Below, piece after piece: positions 38,101 through 50,566 of a DNA stretch of 64,000 bases. The stretch covers positions 7,554,716 through 7,618,715 of the forward strand of contig CM032808.1 of the NCBI GenBank assembly GCA_019155185.1. The letters run 5' to 3'. Position numbers and translations under genes: made by a program. Below the pieces are notes generated by a model. That model did no database searches and had not been told where the DNA came from. It was given only the letters and a program-made list of their open reading frames with translations. Each line of letters starts with the position of its first letter. Position 1 is the first letter of the stretch. The DNA is from Beaufortia kweichowensis. Lineage: Eukaryota > Chordata > Actinopteri > Cypriniformes > Gastromyzontidae.

Positions 38101-40677
38101 TGTCAATGGCTGATTCTGTGGGTGATTATGTATCATTTGAACTGATTCAATCAAGAGAGGAAACATGATTCCTAGGATGCATATCACGGGTGCATCGACG
38201 AGTCAGCGACCGCATGACAGCATATCTGAACCAGGAATAACAAATGAATCTGATCCGATCATGGGGAGTTCAGTACAGCATGTTAATTCTCCAGGCCCTT
38301 CTGGCCTTGGGCTGGTGCTTGTAATTTATCTCTGTCTCCCTTTATCATGTATTTTTGCCGCAAGAGGGGTAGAAACTGAAGCTCTTAATCTTTAAATCCA
38401 GAGAAACGTTGGATCTGACGTTAGATCTGGAGCTGACTGCATCGCTCCAGGTTAAAAATTAAACTTCAACAAGAACAGCAGATTTTTTTGACAACACAAG
38501 CAACACATGGAAGCGGCAGAGGGTTGTTTTGCGCTCTTTACGTACGTATCCCCCCAGAGACCACAGCCCAGACTCATTAGACCACTGAGATGTTCCAGTG
38601 CTCAGCACATCCTAAGGAACATCTGTGTTTTTGTGTTACATAAGTCAGTGTGCAGAACACTGTTTTTCACTTTGATCTTCTCAGCCGTCAAGGGAGAAAA
38701 AAGCAAATATACGAGATAAGCAAGTAGCAAGAGAGTCGTAATAGAATAAGCTCCCAAATCATATTTTGACACCAATAGAAAATCTGAAAGTGTGAATTAT
38801 GACCCCAAACACTCTCTGAGCACCAATGACCTGTATATACAATAATACATTTACTGATCAATATACTGTACACTATGAAGATGTAATGTATATCTTTATA
38901 TTCATATAATATATATTTTTTCATCAAATCAAAAAATAGTTCTGTCACTGAGAACTTGAGCTCATTGATGTAGGCAGTCTGCCATTTTGTTCCAACTGTT
39001 AATCCTTGTTGAAGCCTTCTGTAAATATTTTGTTAGAAATGAAAGTTTAGTGGTGCAGCATATAAATATTTAGCAGCAATTGCAACCAGCTAAGGACCAT
39101 ATATATGTCCATCTGCATCGGATTGTATCCACAGAGACGATCACACTGTTCATTGATATCCTTAAAGTACACTGTTACATTTTACCTGGTGTTTTACAGT
39201 CATCAGTTAGTTACTGTAAGTCTTATTTTTAAAGCAAACCAAGATGGAATGTGACCAGCTGATGTTTAAACAACTCTAAACAGCCATTGCATTACAGTAA
39301 CTGGTAACAGTACTGCCAGTACATTACTGTAAAATGCCCAGTAGAGTCTAACAGAAATGCAAACGATTCACTGGCATTTTTCTACTTAATTCATAAAACT
39401 GATCATTTTTGTGGATGCTTCATTTAATGTGCAATAAAAAAAAACTAGAAAATAACACAAATTGTATTTATTTACCTTATTTCTAAACAATTATAATATG
39501 ATTACAAAAATAATTATTATAAATTAATATTATTTAAATAATGTGACATTTGTTGTTACCTACAGCCTTTACCTATTTTTGCTTGCAGAAAAAGTCAAAA
39601 GCCATTTCCATATTTATAGTCCTTTGAATGCTATGAATAAATCACAGAAAGCTAATGGCCTTTGTGCGTTGTAGTAAAACATGTTTTAATGAGCTTCATT
39701 ACGTTTCCCAATTTGTGGCTGGAAATGCCAGGAGTAATTCTCTTTTATTTGTACCGTAATGTGTTTTTTCCTCTATACTTCTGATTTGTTGCTGCTCTTT
39801 CTGGGGGAAAGATTCAAACCATCTTGATCAAAAAGTAACATTTTCAAAGTGGTCTGAGATTGAAGCATCTAAATTTTGTCTGATATTGGCATATGTAGAA
39901 ATCTTTCCACATATTACTTCATCAAAAGTCGACACTATATAGAACAGGAGAGACATATGAAGTAACTATTTCAACCATGAAACAAATGATGTATTCATGT
40001 GAGGAGCCTCACAGGATATTATTTTTAAATTTTGCACAAAATCATCAGAACAGAAATGATCGGATTATGTCTGTATCTGTGTTAAGGAGGCTGGCGGATT
40101 AGACACTGGGTGGGTAAAGCTGTAGATGAAGAGATGACTGGTGGGAGGCAGTCAGCTGGTAAAGACACACCTTTTGTACTGTCGATATGATAGGGAAGTG
40201 CTGCTGTGTATTGTTGAAGAGAATACCTCAGTGGATTGTATGGAGCACACAGGACCTGGATTCACAACCTCCTCCCTCCTTGCTGGAGCATTATTCCTCT
40301 ATCCACCGGAGAGCTGAGAATCGTACAGAGATGGAGACAGAGAAAAGAAAATCTCAACAAAAGCAATACAAAATGTGGTGATAGACAGTATGTACTGGAA
40401 ATCGTTGCAGGCAGAACTAAACGTACCAAAAATCATGCAAAGCAGTTCATTTCTCTGGTAGGTTCAGCAGTACATGTATGTTCTACAGTAAACAAACAGG
40501 CTAAGAGCATTTTCATCCACTTCCATATTAATGACACTAAAAAAATATACAAAGGCTCTGTTAACTGTAAAGTGGTGCTACTGCCATCAAATTGAACTTT
40601 TTCACTTATTTCTCCTATTTAAATATGTGACTTTGTCTGTGAAAACCAGACTAAAGTCTAAAAATCCAGTTCTGAGA

Positions 40678-40720
40678 TAAGTTTGATTTCACAAATTAAT
40701 TTAACTATGATTAAAATCTT
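40678..40720 (+). repeat. 43-bp direct repeat, left copy
   Basis: The stretch beginning taagtttgatttcacaaatt and ending atgattaaaatctt recurs at 41187-41229 with one visible mismatch (ttaac versus ttatc). The two copies flank the dispersed repeat at 40727-41180 almost exactly. Confidence 0.85.
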
Positions 40721-40726
40721 CTCTTA

Positions 40727-41180
40727 CCCCGTTTACACCTGGTGTTAAGATCTTTTTTGGGTAATATGTTTAAAAGTGGACAGCCCTACACAAGAGTATA
40801 ATAGCATCTTTGTTAAATTATTGCTCAAAACACATTCTGAGAAATACACCTCATTACGTCCCAGGCAACAGTAAAAGGATACCTATTCAGCTGTCACTTT
40901 TGTGTTACTTTTGTGGATAGAATTTGTATCTTACAGTATATTCAAGGTATAATGTACAGCCAGCTGGTTGTTATCACAAAATAAACCCGAATAGAGGAAG
41001 CAGGACCCTGACAAAGTGGGGCACAACGTTCACAAAACATTCTCACAACATTCTCACAACATTCTCACAACATTCTCACAACATTCTCACAACATTCTCA
41101 CAACATTCTCACAACATTCTCACAACATTCTCACAACATTCTCACAACATTCTCACAACATTCTCACATTCTAAATATAT
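40727..41180 (+). repeat. Dispersed repeat, copy 1 (with expanded tandem array)
   Basis: Starts ccccgtttacacctggtgtt and shares about 310 bp of near-identical sequence with 43371-43680, including cagctgtcacttttgtgtta, gccagctggttgttatcaca and ccctgacaaagtggggcaca. It then runs into the 11-bp tandem array and ends at ctaaatatat, as copy 2 does. The 'gtttacacctggt...agtggacag' start is a word seen in cyprinid interspersed elements; I do not assign a family name. No coding capacity. Confidence 0.8.
41036..41167 (+). repeat. 11-bp minisatellite, 12 units
   Basis: Twelve perfect head-to-tail copies of aacattctcac (132 bp). The sibling repeat at 43680-43709 has only about 2.7 units at the identical position. 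The array is translatable in one frame, but that is a by-product of the periodicity. Confidence 0.97.
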
Positions 41181-41186
41181 AAAATA

Positions 41187-41229
41187 TAAGTTTGATTTCA
41201 CAAATTAATTTATCTATGATTAAAATCTT
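41187..41229 (+). repeat. 43-bp direct repeat, right copy
   Basis: The right partner of 40678-40720, beginning seven bases after the end of dispersed-repeat copy 1. Confidence 0.85.
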
Positions 41230-42294
41230 TGACATGATCTTAATCGGTCAATATTAAAGATATAAAGGTTATATCATCACAGAATGTTCTTTACATTATG
41301 TAGGTTGATTTTATGTAAATAAACCGTAAATTACTAAAAATGACTTTGACTGGATTTTCACAAATGGATTATCTGACACTACAACTGTAAACTATACTGT
41401 TGCTGGTATAGTTTGAATAAAACTGAAAACCTCTCTAAATCTATTTCAGAATGCTTATCTAAAGCTTCAGGAGCAAAGAGGATCTTTTTCAGTTATTAAT
41501 CAGCAGTCGAAAAAAATTTTTTGTCTGAATTTAATTTAATTGTGGACAGTTGTTCTACACACTGAAAATTAGTTTTCTTAACTTTTAATTAAAGATTAAA
41601 CTTAAATATTCTGTGTAGCTGAAAATAAATGAGTAAATGAATAGTTTCTAGTCCCGTGTAAATAGATGTAGTAAACTTCAGTTTTCAAAACCTGTTCTTC
41701 AGTGCAATATGATTTACTGTATTATTTGTAAGTGTTATTGTTTCTTAGTCATTGTGAGAAGCAATGAAGCAATATGGCAAAAGCTGTGTCCACCTTTAGC
41801 AAGTGCATTCTTACCGGTGATGTGTTCTCCTCTTTGTGATGGACATTTGTCATCTATAATTACCTGAAGCAACAAAGAAAACATGGTGAGACAGGAATGA
41901 CATGCTTTTATTAACTAATGTAATATGCTGTTTCAGATCAGTATACTGTGATTTTCTTCATCAGAAGCACCTTCAAACATTACCGTTTACACATATTTAC
42001 ATAAATCATACGAGCACATGCCATAGTTGCTCGATTAAAGGACTAGACGGAAAGAAAATCTCTAATATTCTTGTGTAAAAAAGCATGTAGGAAACCCAAT
42101 GGGAGCAATTTCCCAAATATTTATTTATTTATTTTAAACATAGAAAGCCCTCTTTGGAAAATCATCTGAAGAAACATCAAAGCTTACAACAGCACTGAAA
42201 TGAAACTTATTTGTTAAAATCTCATTTGATATACAGTAATAGTCACAAATACCAGTCTGTGTAAATAATGGTTTGCATTTACCGACAGTGTCTT

Positions 42295-42645
42295 CGTCAC
42301 GGCTTGGGCTTTAAACATAACTTACGGGGTGAAGGAGATGAAGATGATGGTGGTGAGATGATTGGATGAAAGGGACACAGTTAAGGTGCTGGGTTTAATT
42401 GTTGCATTGACAGACAGGTGAGTACATCCACAGGTATATAACAGCCACAGGTAAGTATAACGTAACACATACAAGAACTGACCAAGACAATGGAACAGAG
42501 AATGGTTTAAATAGAGTCCGGGGTGTTGAGGAACAGGTGACGGTGATACAAGATGACTGACAGGTGAAGACAATCAAAGATGGCGGCTGGTGAGGTGCAA
42601 TGCATCGTGGGAGATCCATGGGGAGGTGCAGGGGAAACCGTGACA
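42295..42645. mobile_element. LTR-like block (possible solo LTR)
   Basis: A 351-bp block, less AT-rich than its surroundings, bounded by inverted words: cgtcacggcttg on the left and ggaaaccgtgaca on the right. A TGTCACGG...CCGTGACA pair would be the usual TG...CA form of a retroelement LTR, so the left base appears mutated. It contains gacaggtgaagacaatcaaa and gatggcggctggtg, which resemble cyprinid Gypsy-type LTR text as I recall it. No target-site duplication is visible and there is no internal coding region, so this is tentative. Confidence 0.35.
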
Positions 42646-42771
42646 GCTGCAGATAGTATATACTGACTTTTCTCTAACTGCTGATGTCTCACTCGCTGTA
42701 TCATTGCATGTGGGATGAGTACACGGTACTTTAAAGCTACAGTGCCAAGTAAATAAATGCTATACATCTAA

Positions 42772-42775
<4 letters not shown>

Positions 42776-42806
<31 letters not shown>
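42776..42806 (+). repeat. (TA)n microsatellite
   Basis: About 15 uninterrupted TA dinucleotides. Confidence 0.97.
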
Positions 42807-42809
<3 letters not shown>

Positions 42810-43370
42810 ATTTGTGCTGGTACTTGTGTAAAATGTGTCATTTTATGACCATTATTACAATTTGCTTTGTTATTCCTTTCTACTGAACTGTAAGAGCGCC
42901 TATTAAACAGAAGCAGGATAAAAATATGCTGTTTAAATCATTATTCCATTCTCTGTTTCAACATTGATTCCCAAAGGCTTTGGTCAGGTGTTGTTTTATG
43001 TGTTGAATATGGATTGGCAAAGCTCTCCTCATACATTTACAATAGCAATGAAAAATGAGCCACATTAACTGATCTGTGTACACACACTGTGATATTTTTC
43101 TCTCTGCCCTATGCATTTGTTTTCTGCAACACAGAATCTTGCACGTAGAGAAGGAAAACAAGGACAGATCGAGGCTACAGCCTTGTCTTGAATGGCATAC
43201 TTGATGTGAACATGCGGTTTTGTGACCTTCGTTTGTGTGTTTCTGTGAAATTTACTGTAGGGTTTTCTGTTTGTCAATTTGTAATTCAGAATGACACTTT
43301 CCAGGAAGGCCACCTCTCCAGCCATGATTCCTTTATAGCAGCCTTTTGTGAAGCCCACACTGGTCTCTGA

Positions 43371-43717
43371 CCCCGTTTACACCTGGTGTTAAGATCTTTT
43401 TTGGGTGATATGTTTAAAAGTGGACAGCGCTACACAAGACTATAATAGCATCTTTGTTAAATGATTGCTCAAAACACATTCTGAGAAATACACCTTATTA
43501 TGACCCAGACAACAGTGAAAGGATACCTATTCAGCTGTCACTTTTGTGTTACTTTTGTGGATAGAAATTGTATCTTACAGTATATACAAGGTATAATGTA
43601 CAGCCAGCTGGTTGTTATCACAAAATAAACCCGAATAGAGGGAGCAGGACCCTGACAAAGTGGGGCACAACATTCACAAAACATTCTCACAACATTCTCA
43701 CAACATTCTAAATATAT
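43371..43717 (+). repeat. Dispersed repeat, copy 2 (short array)
   Basis: The second copy of the element at 40727-41180, same orientation, 2.6 kb downstream, with scattered substitutions. It has just 2.7 units of the 11-bp motif before the shared end ctaaatatat. It lacks the 43-bp flanking repeats of copy 1. Confidence 0.8.
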
Positions 43718-45204
43718 TATTAGGCATTTTTAAAATCTAATTTATTCAGAAGTTAATAATGTTTTATTATTTTTCATAATAAATTACAAATATATTTGGG
43801 AAACATATACAGTATTTGCTCTTCTGTATAGAAACAGTGATGTAGAAATTAAAGACATTTCCTTTAAAACTTTCCTTGGTCACAGAAGACACATTTACCG
43901 TATATTTACTCTATTACCAGGAGTAAAAAGCAATGTCTCAACCAACTACTTGAATCACTCAAAATATTAATACATGGCCTATGTGTCTATTAAACAGTGT
44001 ATGTGGACTCAGAAGGGGACCATAAGGGCTGAGGGCATTTCCAATCTTACACTGAATCAACTGTACATATCCAATTTTCTTCCTCACATGGCAGATCCTC
44101 AGCTGTGCTGTGTGTGTAGTGAGGGTGAAAGAGATACTATTATTCTCATGGGTAAGCTGAACAGACCCACTTATGTTGTCTAACCTCTGGAGGTGCACAG
44201 ATGCGATGATCTCTCACACCTGCGTGATCCGGACTGCCCATATGGTGCTGATGTGGTGTATGACCCTCCATATGCTGAATCTAATGGATGGATGAACAAA
44301 ATGTGCTATAAATAATGCAAGACAGCGTCCATGACTGAACATTTGCAAAGGTCATCATAGGCTAATTGTAAGAATGTTTAGATTAAAAGTGATTGATTTA
44401 ATAAATACACAAATATATCATTCACAAACAAGATCAGAATAACAACTAGGAATGCTTTATCTTTGGGTTTGATCTTGAAACAAAGAAAAAGCAAAGCCGA
44501 ATGTGTGCCGGATGTGAATGATTTTGATGAAGTTGTTTATTTCTTTGCTTTGAGGCATTTTTCTGCAAATTGTTATTCTGCTGTAAGATGGCCTTTTTTC
44601 TTTTTGTTGTTGCGGTATACGTGGCTTGATGATAATCACTCAGAAACTCATCTGATTTTACATTCCTCACACACGCCCTCATACAAAAGAAAAATCACAG
44701 CATGAGATGTTTCCATGGTGACATACAGCAGGATGAAATATACAGACTGTATGTGATGCTGGACATGGAGCGATCTCCTGTTAATGTTTGTAAATCTGCA
44801 AAACATGACAAGGCATAAAAACAATGCATTATCAAAACACAATCAGTTTTCTTTCAAGTACGTCAACTACATAAAGGTCTTAATATCTGAATGAAATACC
44901 TTGTGCTTCATTGGCAAGTGATGCCACTCTTAAGACCCAATTTGAGAGGAAGAATTGAAGAGCTATCGTGTAATTGTTTCTTGACCATGCACGCTACCAG
45001 ATACACAATTGCCCAGCTTTCTGGGCGACACTCCATGTGAACGTGTCCCAATAGAGCGGATTACATGAAGATAGAAGACAGCCTCCAGGGCCTATCATGA
45101 AACTGCAGAAGACTGGTGCAAGAACAAAGCCATCATGCAATTACAGAGACTTCAGCCCTGAGAGGAGTTTAAAAACGGCTTTTAAAATGAGAACAAAAAT
45201 GTCG

Positions 45205-45440
45205 GGACTTTAATATTTCATAGTTGAATTCTATATTAATCATAACAATGTATAAATTAATGAAAAGGTTTATGACTCTTATTTGACAAACTTTCAACTT
45301 TCAACAATAAACATGAACCAAAACTTTAGTTATTTGAAAAAATTGAAAAAATAAAAATATCCAAAATGTAAAATATCATAGTTTGAACAGTACATTTTTA
45401 TGTGTATGCTCAATATGTGCAGAGACAGTTATCAGGTTAA
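45205..45440 (-). mobile_element. TTAA-type MITE, minus-strand copy
   Basis: On the minus strand it starts TTAA-CCTGATAACTGTC, the best-preserved left terminus of the family, then tctgcacatattgagcatac. The 3' part (atgattaatatagaattcaa, ctatgaaatattaaag) matches the 16591 copy, but the right terminal repeat is missing. Its TTAA is shared with the first bases of the adjacent element at 45437. Confidence 0.6.
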
Positions 45441-45542
45441 AGGACAGTAGTTCATCTAAAAATGAAAATGTAGGAAGTAATATACATCTGAGATGCATAA
45501 ATGATGACAGAATGTTGGTATTTGGGTGAACTATTTCTTTAA
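45437..45542 (+). mobile_element. Short, internally deleted hAT-like element
   Basis: Begins ttaaaggacagtagttcatc and ends gggtgaactatttctttaa, imperfect inverted termini matching the 'gatagttcaccc' element at 34836-35110. About 106 bp, so most of the interior is missing. Confidence 0.6.
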
Positions 45543-48500
45543 CATCGAAACATAAAGACGTCTGCCAACAGTGTGTCGAACAGTCTCACATACTTCACAG
45601 CTTTCCAATGTGAAAATCAACAAATCAGGATGTTCACACAGTTATCACTGACATTAAAGATGAATTGCAATATCTGCACCAGTAGCAGAAAAAAGAACTG
45701 ATTTGTTTTGAACCCTGTCTGTCTTCCACTGGTATAACAGTTTCACCTCTAACACACTTTCACCCTAACGATTAATGTTGGGCCATTTAAACAAAGAATA
45801 TGTATAAAGAATATATAAAGTACCACAGTGTTACAGTCAACTTACAAATGGCTTATTTAAAGTTATATCTGCATATTAAACTGCGTTATTTGATACTTTT
45901 ATATTATGATTTTAAAATTACACCTTGCAATTTTTTTATAAAAACATTTAAACCCCTGAATATTAATAATCCAGTATTACTGTCCACCTCTTATAATAGT
46001 TGCTCATATTAGTAATTTCTCTTTGCTTTCAGGCTATCATGTTGATGGCATACAGTAAATATTTCCAGGTTCTGTAGTTTGTGTGAGAGATTGTATTACT
46101 GCTCCAGCTGTTCCAAACTGATTGTTGAATCCTCTCACCGCTAGAAGAAACTCAGAAGATCACAATCTGTTCTTCAAAAGTGGCAAAACTAACACCCAGA
46201 CAAAGTGCTACAGTTTGTTTCCAGACGAAAATCGAAATGTTGGTTTGTTGACTCTCTTTTACAACTTCGACATAAATCCTTGTGTTATGCTGCTGCATTT
46301 TTCCAATACTTTAATTTCTTGTTAATTGTTGTTTTTTTTATTAAAATCCTGTGGGTATTCTCAACCTCAGTCTCAAGGCCTGACAAGGACGACAAGGCAT
46401 TACGATTTGTTTTCACAGTCTCATGACCCAGCGAAAAGCAGCATTACCACACATACACTCCCTGTTTGACCTCGCAGATCTTAATTCCTTCTGGTTCACA
46501 CCTCCAAATCTGTCAAGCAGGGCTTGATTTCACTATTTAAGTGTAGTGAGATGGCAGTTAAAAGTGTTCCTGTGACAGTATTGCTGTGGGACCTGCTAAA
46601 TGGAGCCAGAGATGGTGTGATGCTGTAAAGGCTGAGAAGAAAGTACCTATTGTTTCATGCGCACCGAGAGCAGAAAACAAGGTGCAGAAAGGTGTGAGGA
46701 ATCGCCTGTGCCGCACACGGAGAGGAAACTCCACGGTAAATGAGTGTGAAATGTAACAAGATTGTGTGGCAATGCATGACTACAGAACTTTCTTAGGTGT
46801 AACTTTCTGAATTTCTTTCAACTTTCTTTATGAAGACTTTTCTCTAGCTGAAAGCGAGTGGTGGAAATATATAAAACACAACTACTGACCAATGAAAAAC
46901 AAGGACTGGAACTAACCTGTTTATAAAGGAAGCTAAAGCTCAGAATCTATGCCGGGTTAATCTAGTTGCTGTGAGATTGTGTGGTCAGTCCACCGTGTTG
47001 TGTGTGAGTGAATATATGGGTCCAGGTGTTTGGATGGTGAGCATGCTGTGCCGTGTGCCGTCATCTCTGTATCACAGATCGTCTGGTTCTCAGAGCACGT
47101 AGAAAAGGCCAGACAGATTCTAAAAAAGCCCTGAGCCAGTCAGTAGAGCAAGTCTCAAAAAGTCATGTCCTGACACCTCAAAAAGCCACAGAAGGTGCAA
47201 AAATATCACCTTCCCTTAAATTTACCTTAAATTACATCCGGAGGGTTTTCTTTCATTCTTTAAGTACCTGCTCTTTGTTGTTAAGTGTTTTCATGTTTCC
47301 CTAAGACTTCTACAACCCAGATAGATAATAATAATAATAACACAATAATCACAATAATTGAATCATAATAACATCTCCAGTAAACACAAAGGCACCATGC
47401 AACAGCATATAAAAAGCCTATCCATAAAGAGAAATTCTTGTTGATGGGCTTTGTTGATTAGACATCCGACTGATATTGTTTGTGCTCATCATGCAGCGTT
47501 TAAAAAGATAAGTAATGTGCCGTGTTTTCTTATATGCTATGACGAGGGCTTTCTCCTTTTACCTCCCAGATGGGCCAGATATGATGTCTCCTCCCAGCTT
47601 GTCATGAAAGCCGAGCCAACTGTACAGATGATCCCCAAGCGGAAGCTGATTTACCATCTAATTCGGGCTCGTCTTTCTGCCCAACTGTTTATGCAAGCGA
47701 CACATGTTGTATTTACAAACCTGTCGGCTGCTCCTCCTCATTAAGCAGTAGGTTTGGAACGGGGTGTGAATTTTGTGGGCGATTTGCAAGCGGCTGCACG
47801 CTCCCTTCGGTTTTTATTGACTGTTGTGCTTCAATCTTCAACCGGTGGCTCTTTCAGGAAAAGCAAATCTCTTTTGGCTTCAAGGTGAACGTAGAAATTT
47901 GCTATAAAATAATGAAGCCGTTAACAAAACTTTTTGTCAGGGAACTGAATATAACATCAACAGGAACCCTATCTAGAAGATTCTTTAAATAAAGCAACAA
48001 AAACTTTTATAATTCAGGACTATAATACTTCCTGCAGACACAACCAAAGCTTTGAGATGCAAATCAATTATATAAAGCTGCCGAGAAAAGAAGATTTAAA
48101 ACAGAAGAACTGGCCGCTGTGTTCATATTTTCTCTAAAATACTCCGGACTGTTTATACGCCAGCCTTGACTTAACTAAGGTCACGCTTCTCTGTGGAAAA
48201 AAATAATGGAAATCAAATTCAGTTGAACAGTAAACGTTAGCAATGTTTCACATGAATAAAAAAGCTTGTTTAAACTTTGAAGATGCTACATAATGTGAGC
48301 TAAAAGTAGCTACTTTCCCACATGTTAAATACTCAAGTGTATAATAGAGATCTGACAGGGAACATTTGTAATATCTTTACTCTTGTTACAGTAAAGTGTT
48401 TTTCTTTTAAATATTACTAAGCTGTGACCAGGAGTACAAGTAACATCATCTGGATGTTTACCCGAGTGGAAGTGTGCAGATTGTCTGGACTGTAATCACT

Positions 48501-50566
48501 CAGCTGTGATTATTCCCTGTGATCGACTGCAGTGAGCAATGATCTACTTTTGACCTTCAGTGGCAACAAGGGTGGACTTTCAGGGCTTAAACCCAAAATG
48601 TTTCTAGTAAAGCCTTTAAGGTTTATGATCATGTGTTTTCAGATAAATAATTATTTTGTCTTTTATTGTCTTTTATAAAATCATTAACAGCAATCTGTTC
48701 TATAAATCAGAAGCAGTGTCATCAGCCAGACTTTTGGCTGTTGGCATAAAATCTGACACATATTGTAGCTTATTCTGCTATCAGTGGAAAAGTGTAACTC
48801 ATTTAAATTTTTGCAGATCTTTGCATTTAGCAAAATGCCCTGAAGAAATTAGAGAAACTTTAGTTTTTGGTCAAAAGCACTGAATATTTCAGAGACGTGC
48901 TGATAGCAAAGTGAAATACAGTTGTAACTTTGATATATAACTGTTATATATGCTGTAATATGCTTTAGACTACAGAAACCAATTTCTATTGCTGTATTTC
49001 TAGTAAAATTTAAAGATTAACCTTTAAATAAAACTAATGTGTCAACATTAAATACACAATATATATCATATTTTAATATATATTTAAGGAATGGCTTCAT
49101 ACTGTATGTATCTGCAGAAGTCTAAAACTTAAACGTCTTTAAAATGCCAATATATACCGTATAATACTGGGAGAAAGTTTAGAAAAGCATGTTCATGAAG
49201 TTCGTCAGTATGCAAGTAGTCTTTACCGTTCACTACAAAACTACACATTAAAAAGCTAAATTTGTATGTTTTCCAAAAGTGCATGGATATATCTGGATGG
49301 ATACATTTGGATGCATGCAAGGCAGTTCAGCCATTGTATATATATGTTATACTTCATTTAACGTAATGAGATATTGATTAGCCAAATCAGATGTGATGGA
49401 ATGGGAGAAATATTGTAGGGGACGGTAACTAATACTGTGGGAAATTTGGACACAGGTATAATATTGCATTAGCATTGCAAGTGGCGTATAGGTTAGATTC
49501 ACAGAAAACACGAATAATTTATCTTCAATGCACTGCAAGTCACTTATAATGTCAATGTTGTACTCAAAGTTTTCATGTTGGACATGATAACACTAAAGAC
49601 ACCATTCTATAGAGAAAAAGCATCTTAACCTATGACAAAAAGTCTAAAAGCACAGAAATGACATAACATTGACACCTTGCAAAAAGTTTAGCAGAACTTT
49701 TCTTAGGTGTGCTGATTTTGCCTGGTTGTGTAGACTAAATGGTGTTTTGCTGAGACTATGCTTTAGATGTTGTGATAATTAAAGAGCTTGCAAAGCAGCG
49801 CTGTAATTAATATTCCTCAACCATCTTGGTGTGCAGTTTGTTTTAAACGCTTAACCCTAAGTATTAAACTTCTGCAATTAATTCTACCCAAACCGCTTCA
49901 AGTACAGAGTCCAGTCAAACTTTGTTTTGTTAAAAGTTTTAGCTCTAGGTGTGTTATCTATTTTTAGCTGTATAAAGCTTGAAAATTCCTTCCTTCTGTC
50001 CTTCAAGATACTGAATTGGGGTCTTTTCTTTCCTGCACGATGACAGCAGCAAAGCCCTCTTATGTACCACCTACACAAAATAAGTAAAAAAATAAACTTA
50101 CACCAAACTTTACCACTTTAACTTTATTGTTTTGCTGCTTTGCAAGTACTACTGTTTTTTAAAAACAGCTTAAGATGCTCATGCTCAATGCTTAATATTT
50201 TTTATTAGTTCTTAATCCAAACATCTGACAGATACTTTGTATTAATCAAAGCTTATTTGACATGCAGGTTTATACAATAAATGTTTTATTTTGATAATTT
50301 GTGATGCTTCTTGCCCTGTTTACTATGACCACATCAACGGTTTACTTTGAATTTTCTACTGATCTACTGTAAAATACACATCCTAAACAGTATGATACAT
50401 TTTTTAAATTTATTTTTTAAAATTTTTCTTTAATATTGTTTTTAAATAAAGCCTTCTAAATACTTTTATGTCTTTGCTCACACTGGAAAAAACAAATTGT
50501 CTATAAGGTATATCTGACACAAACCTTACAGAACAAACACATGACAAAAAAAATGTTTGTACTGTA

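Larger units (their letters stand above)
30011..50566. other. Intergenic interval between shisa9 and snx29
   Basis: Some 20 kb of AT-rich DNA with no exon I can support on either strand; open frames here are short and lack recognisable motifs. The recognisable contents are a SINE tail (31935), a hAT-like element (34836), two copies of one dispersed repeat (40727 and 43371), an LTR-like block (42295), a TA microsatellite (42776) and a nested MITE pair (45205-45542). Segments of more balanced composition at about 33050-33900 and 47550-47900 might be regulatory but carry nothing I can name. Confidence 0.7.

Noticed and set aside
41036..41167. Regular short repeats suggestive of a CRISPR array
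   Set aside because: The 11-bp units are head-to-tail with no spacers, and the DNA is vertebrate nuclear sequence.
40924..41208. A 94-codon open frame containing a repeated FSQHSHNILTT-type peptide
   Set aside because: It is translation of the 11-bp minisatellite inside a dispersed repeat. Three 11-bp units give an 11-residue period with no stops by chance; there is no independent evidence for a protein.
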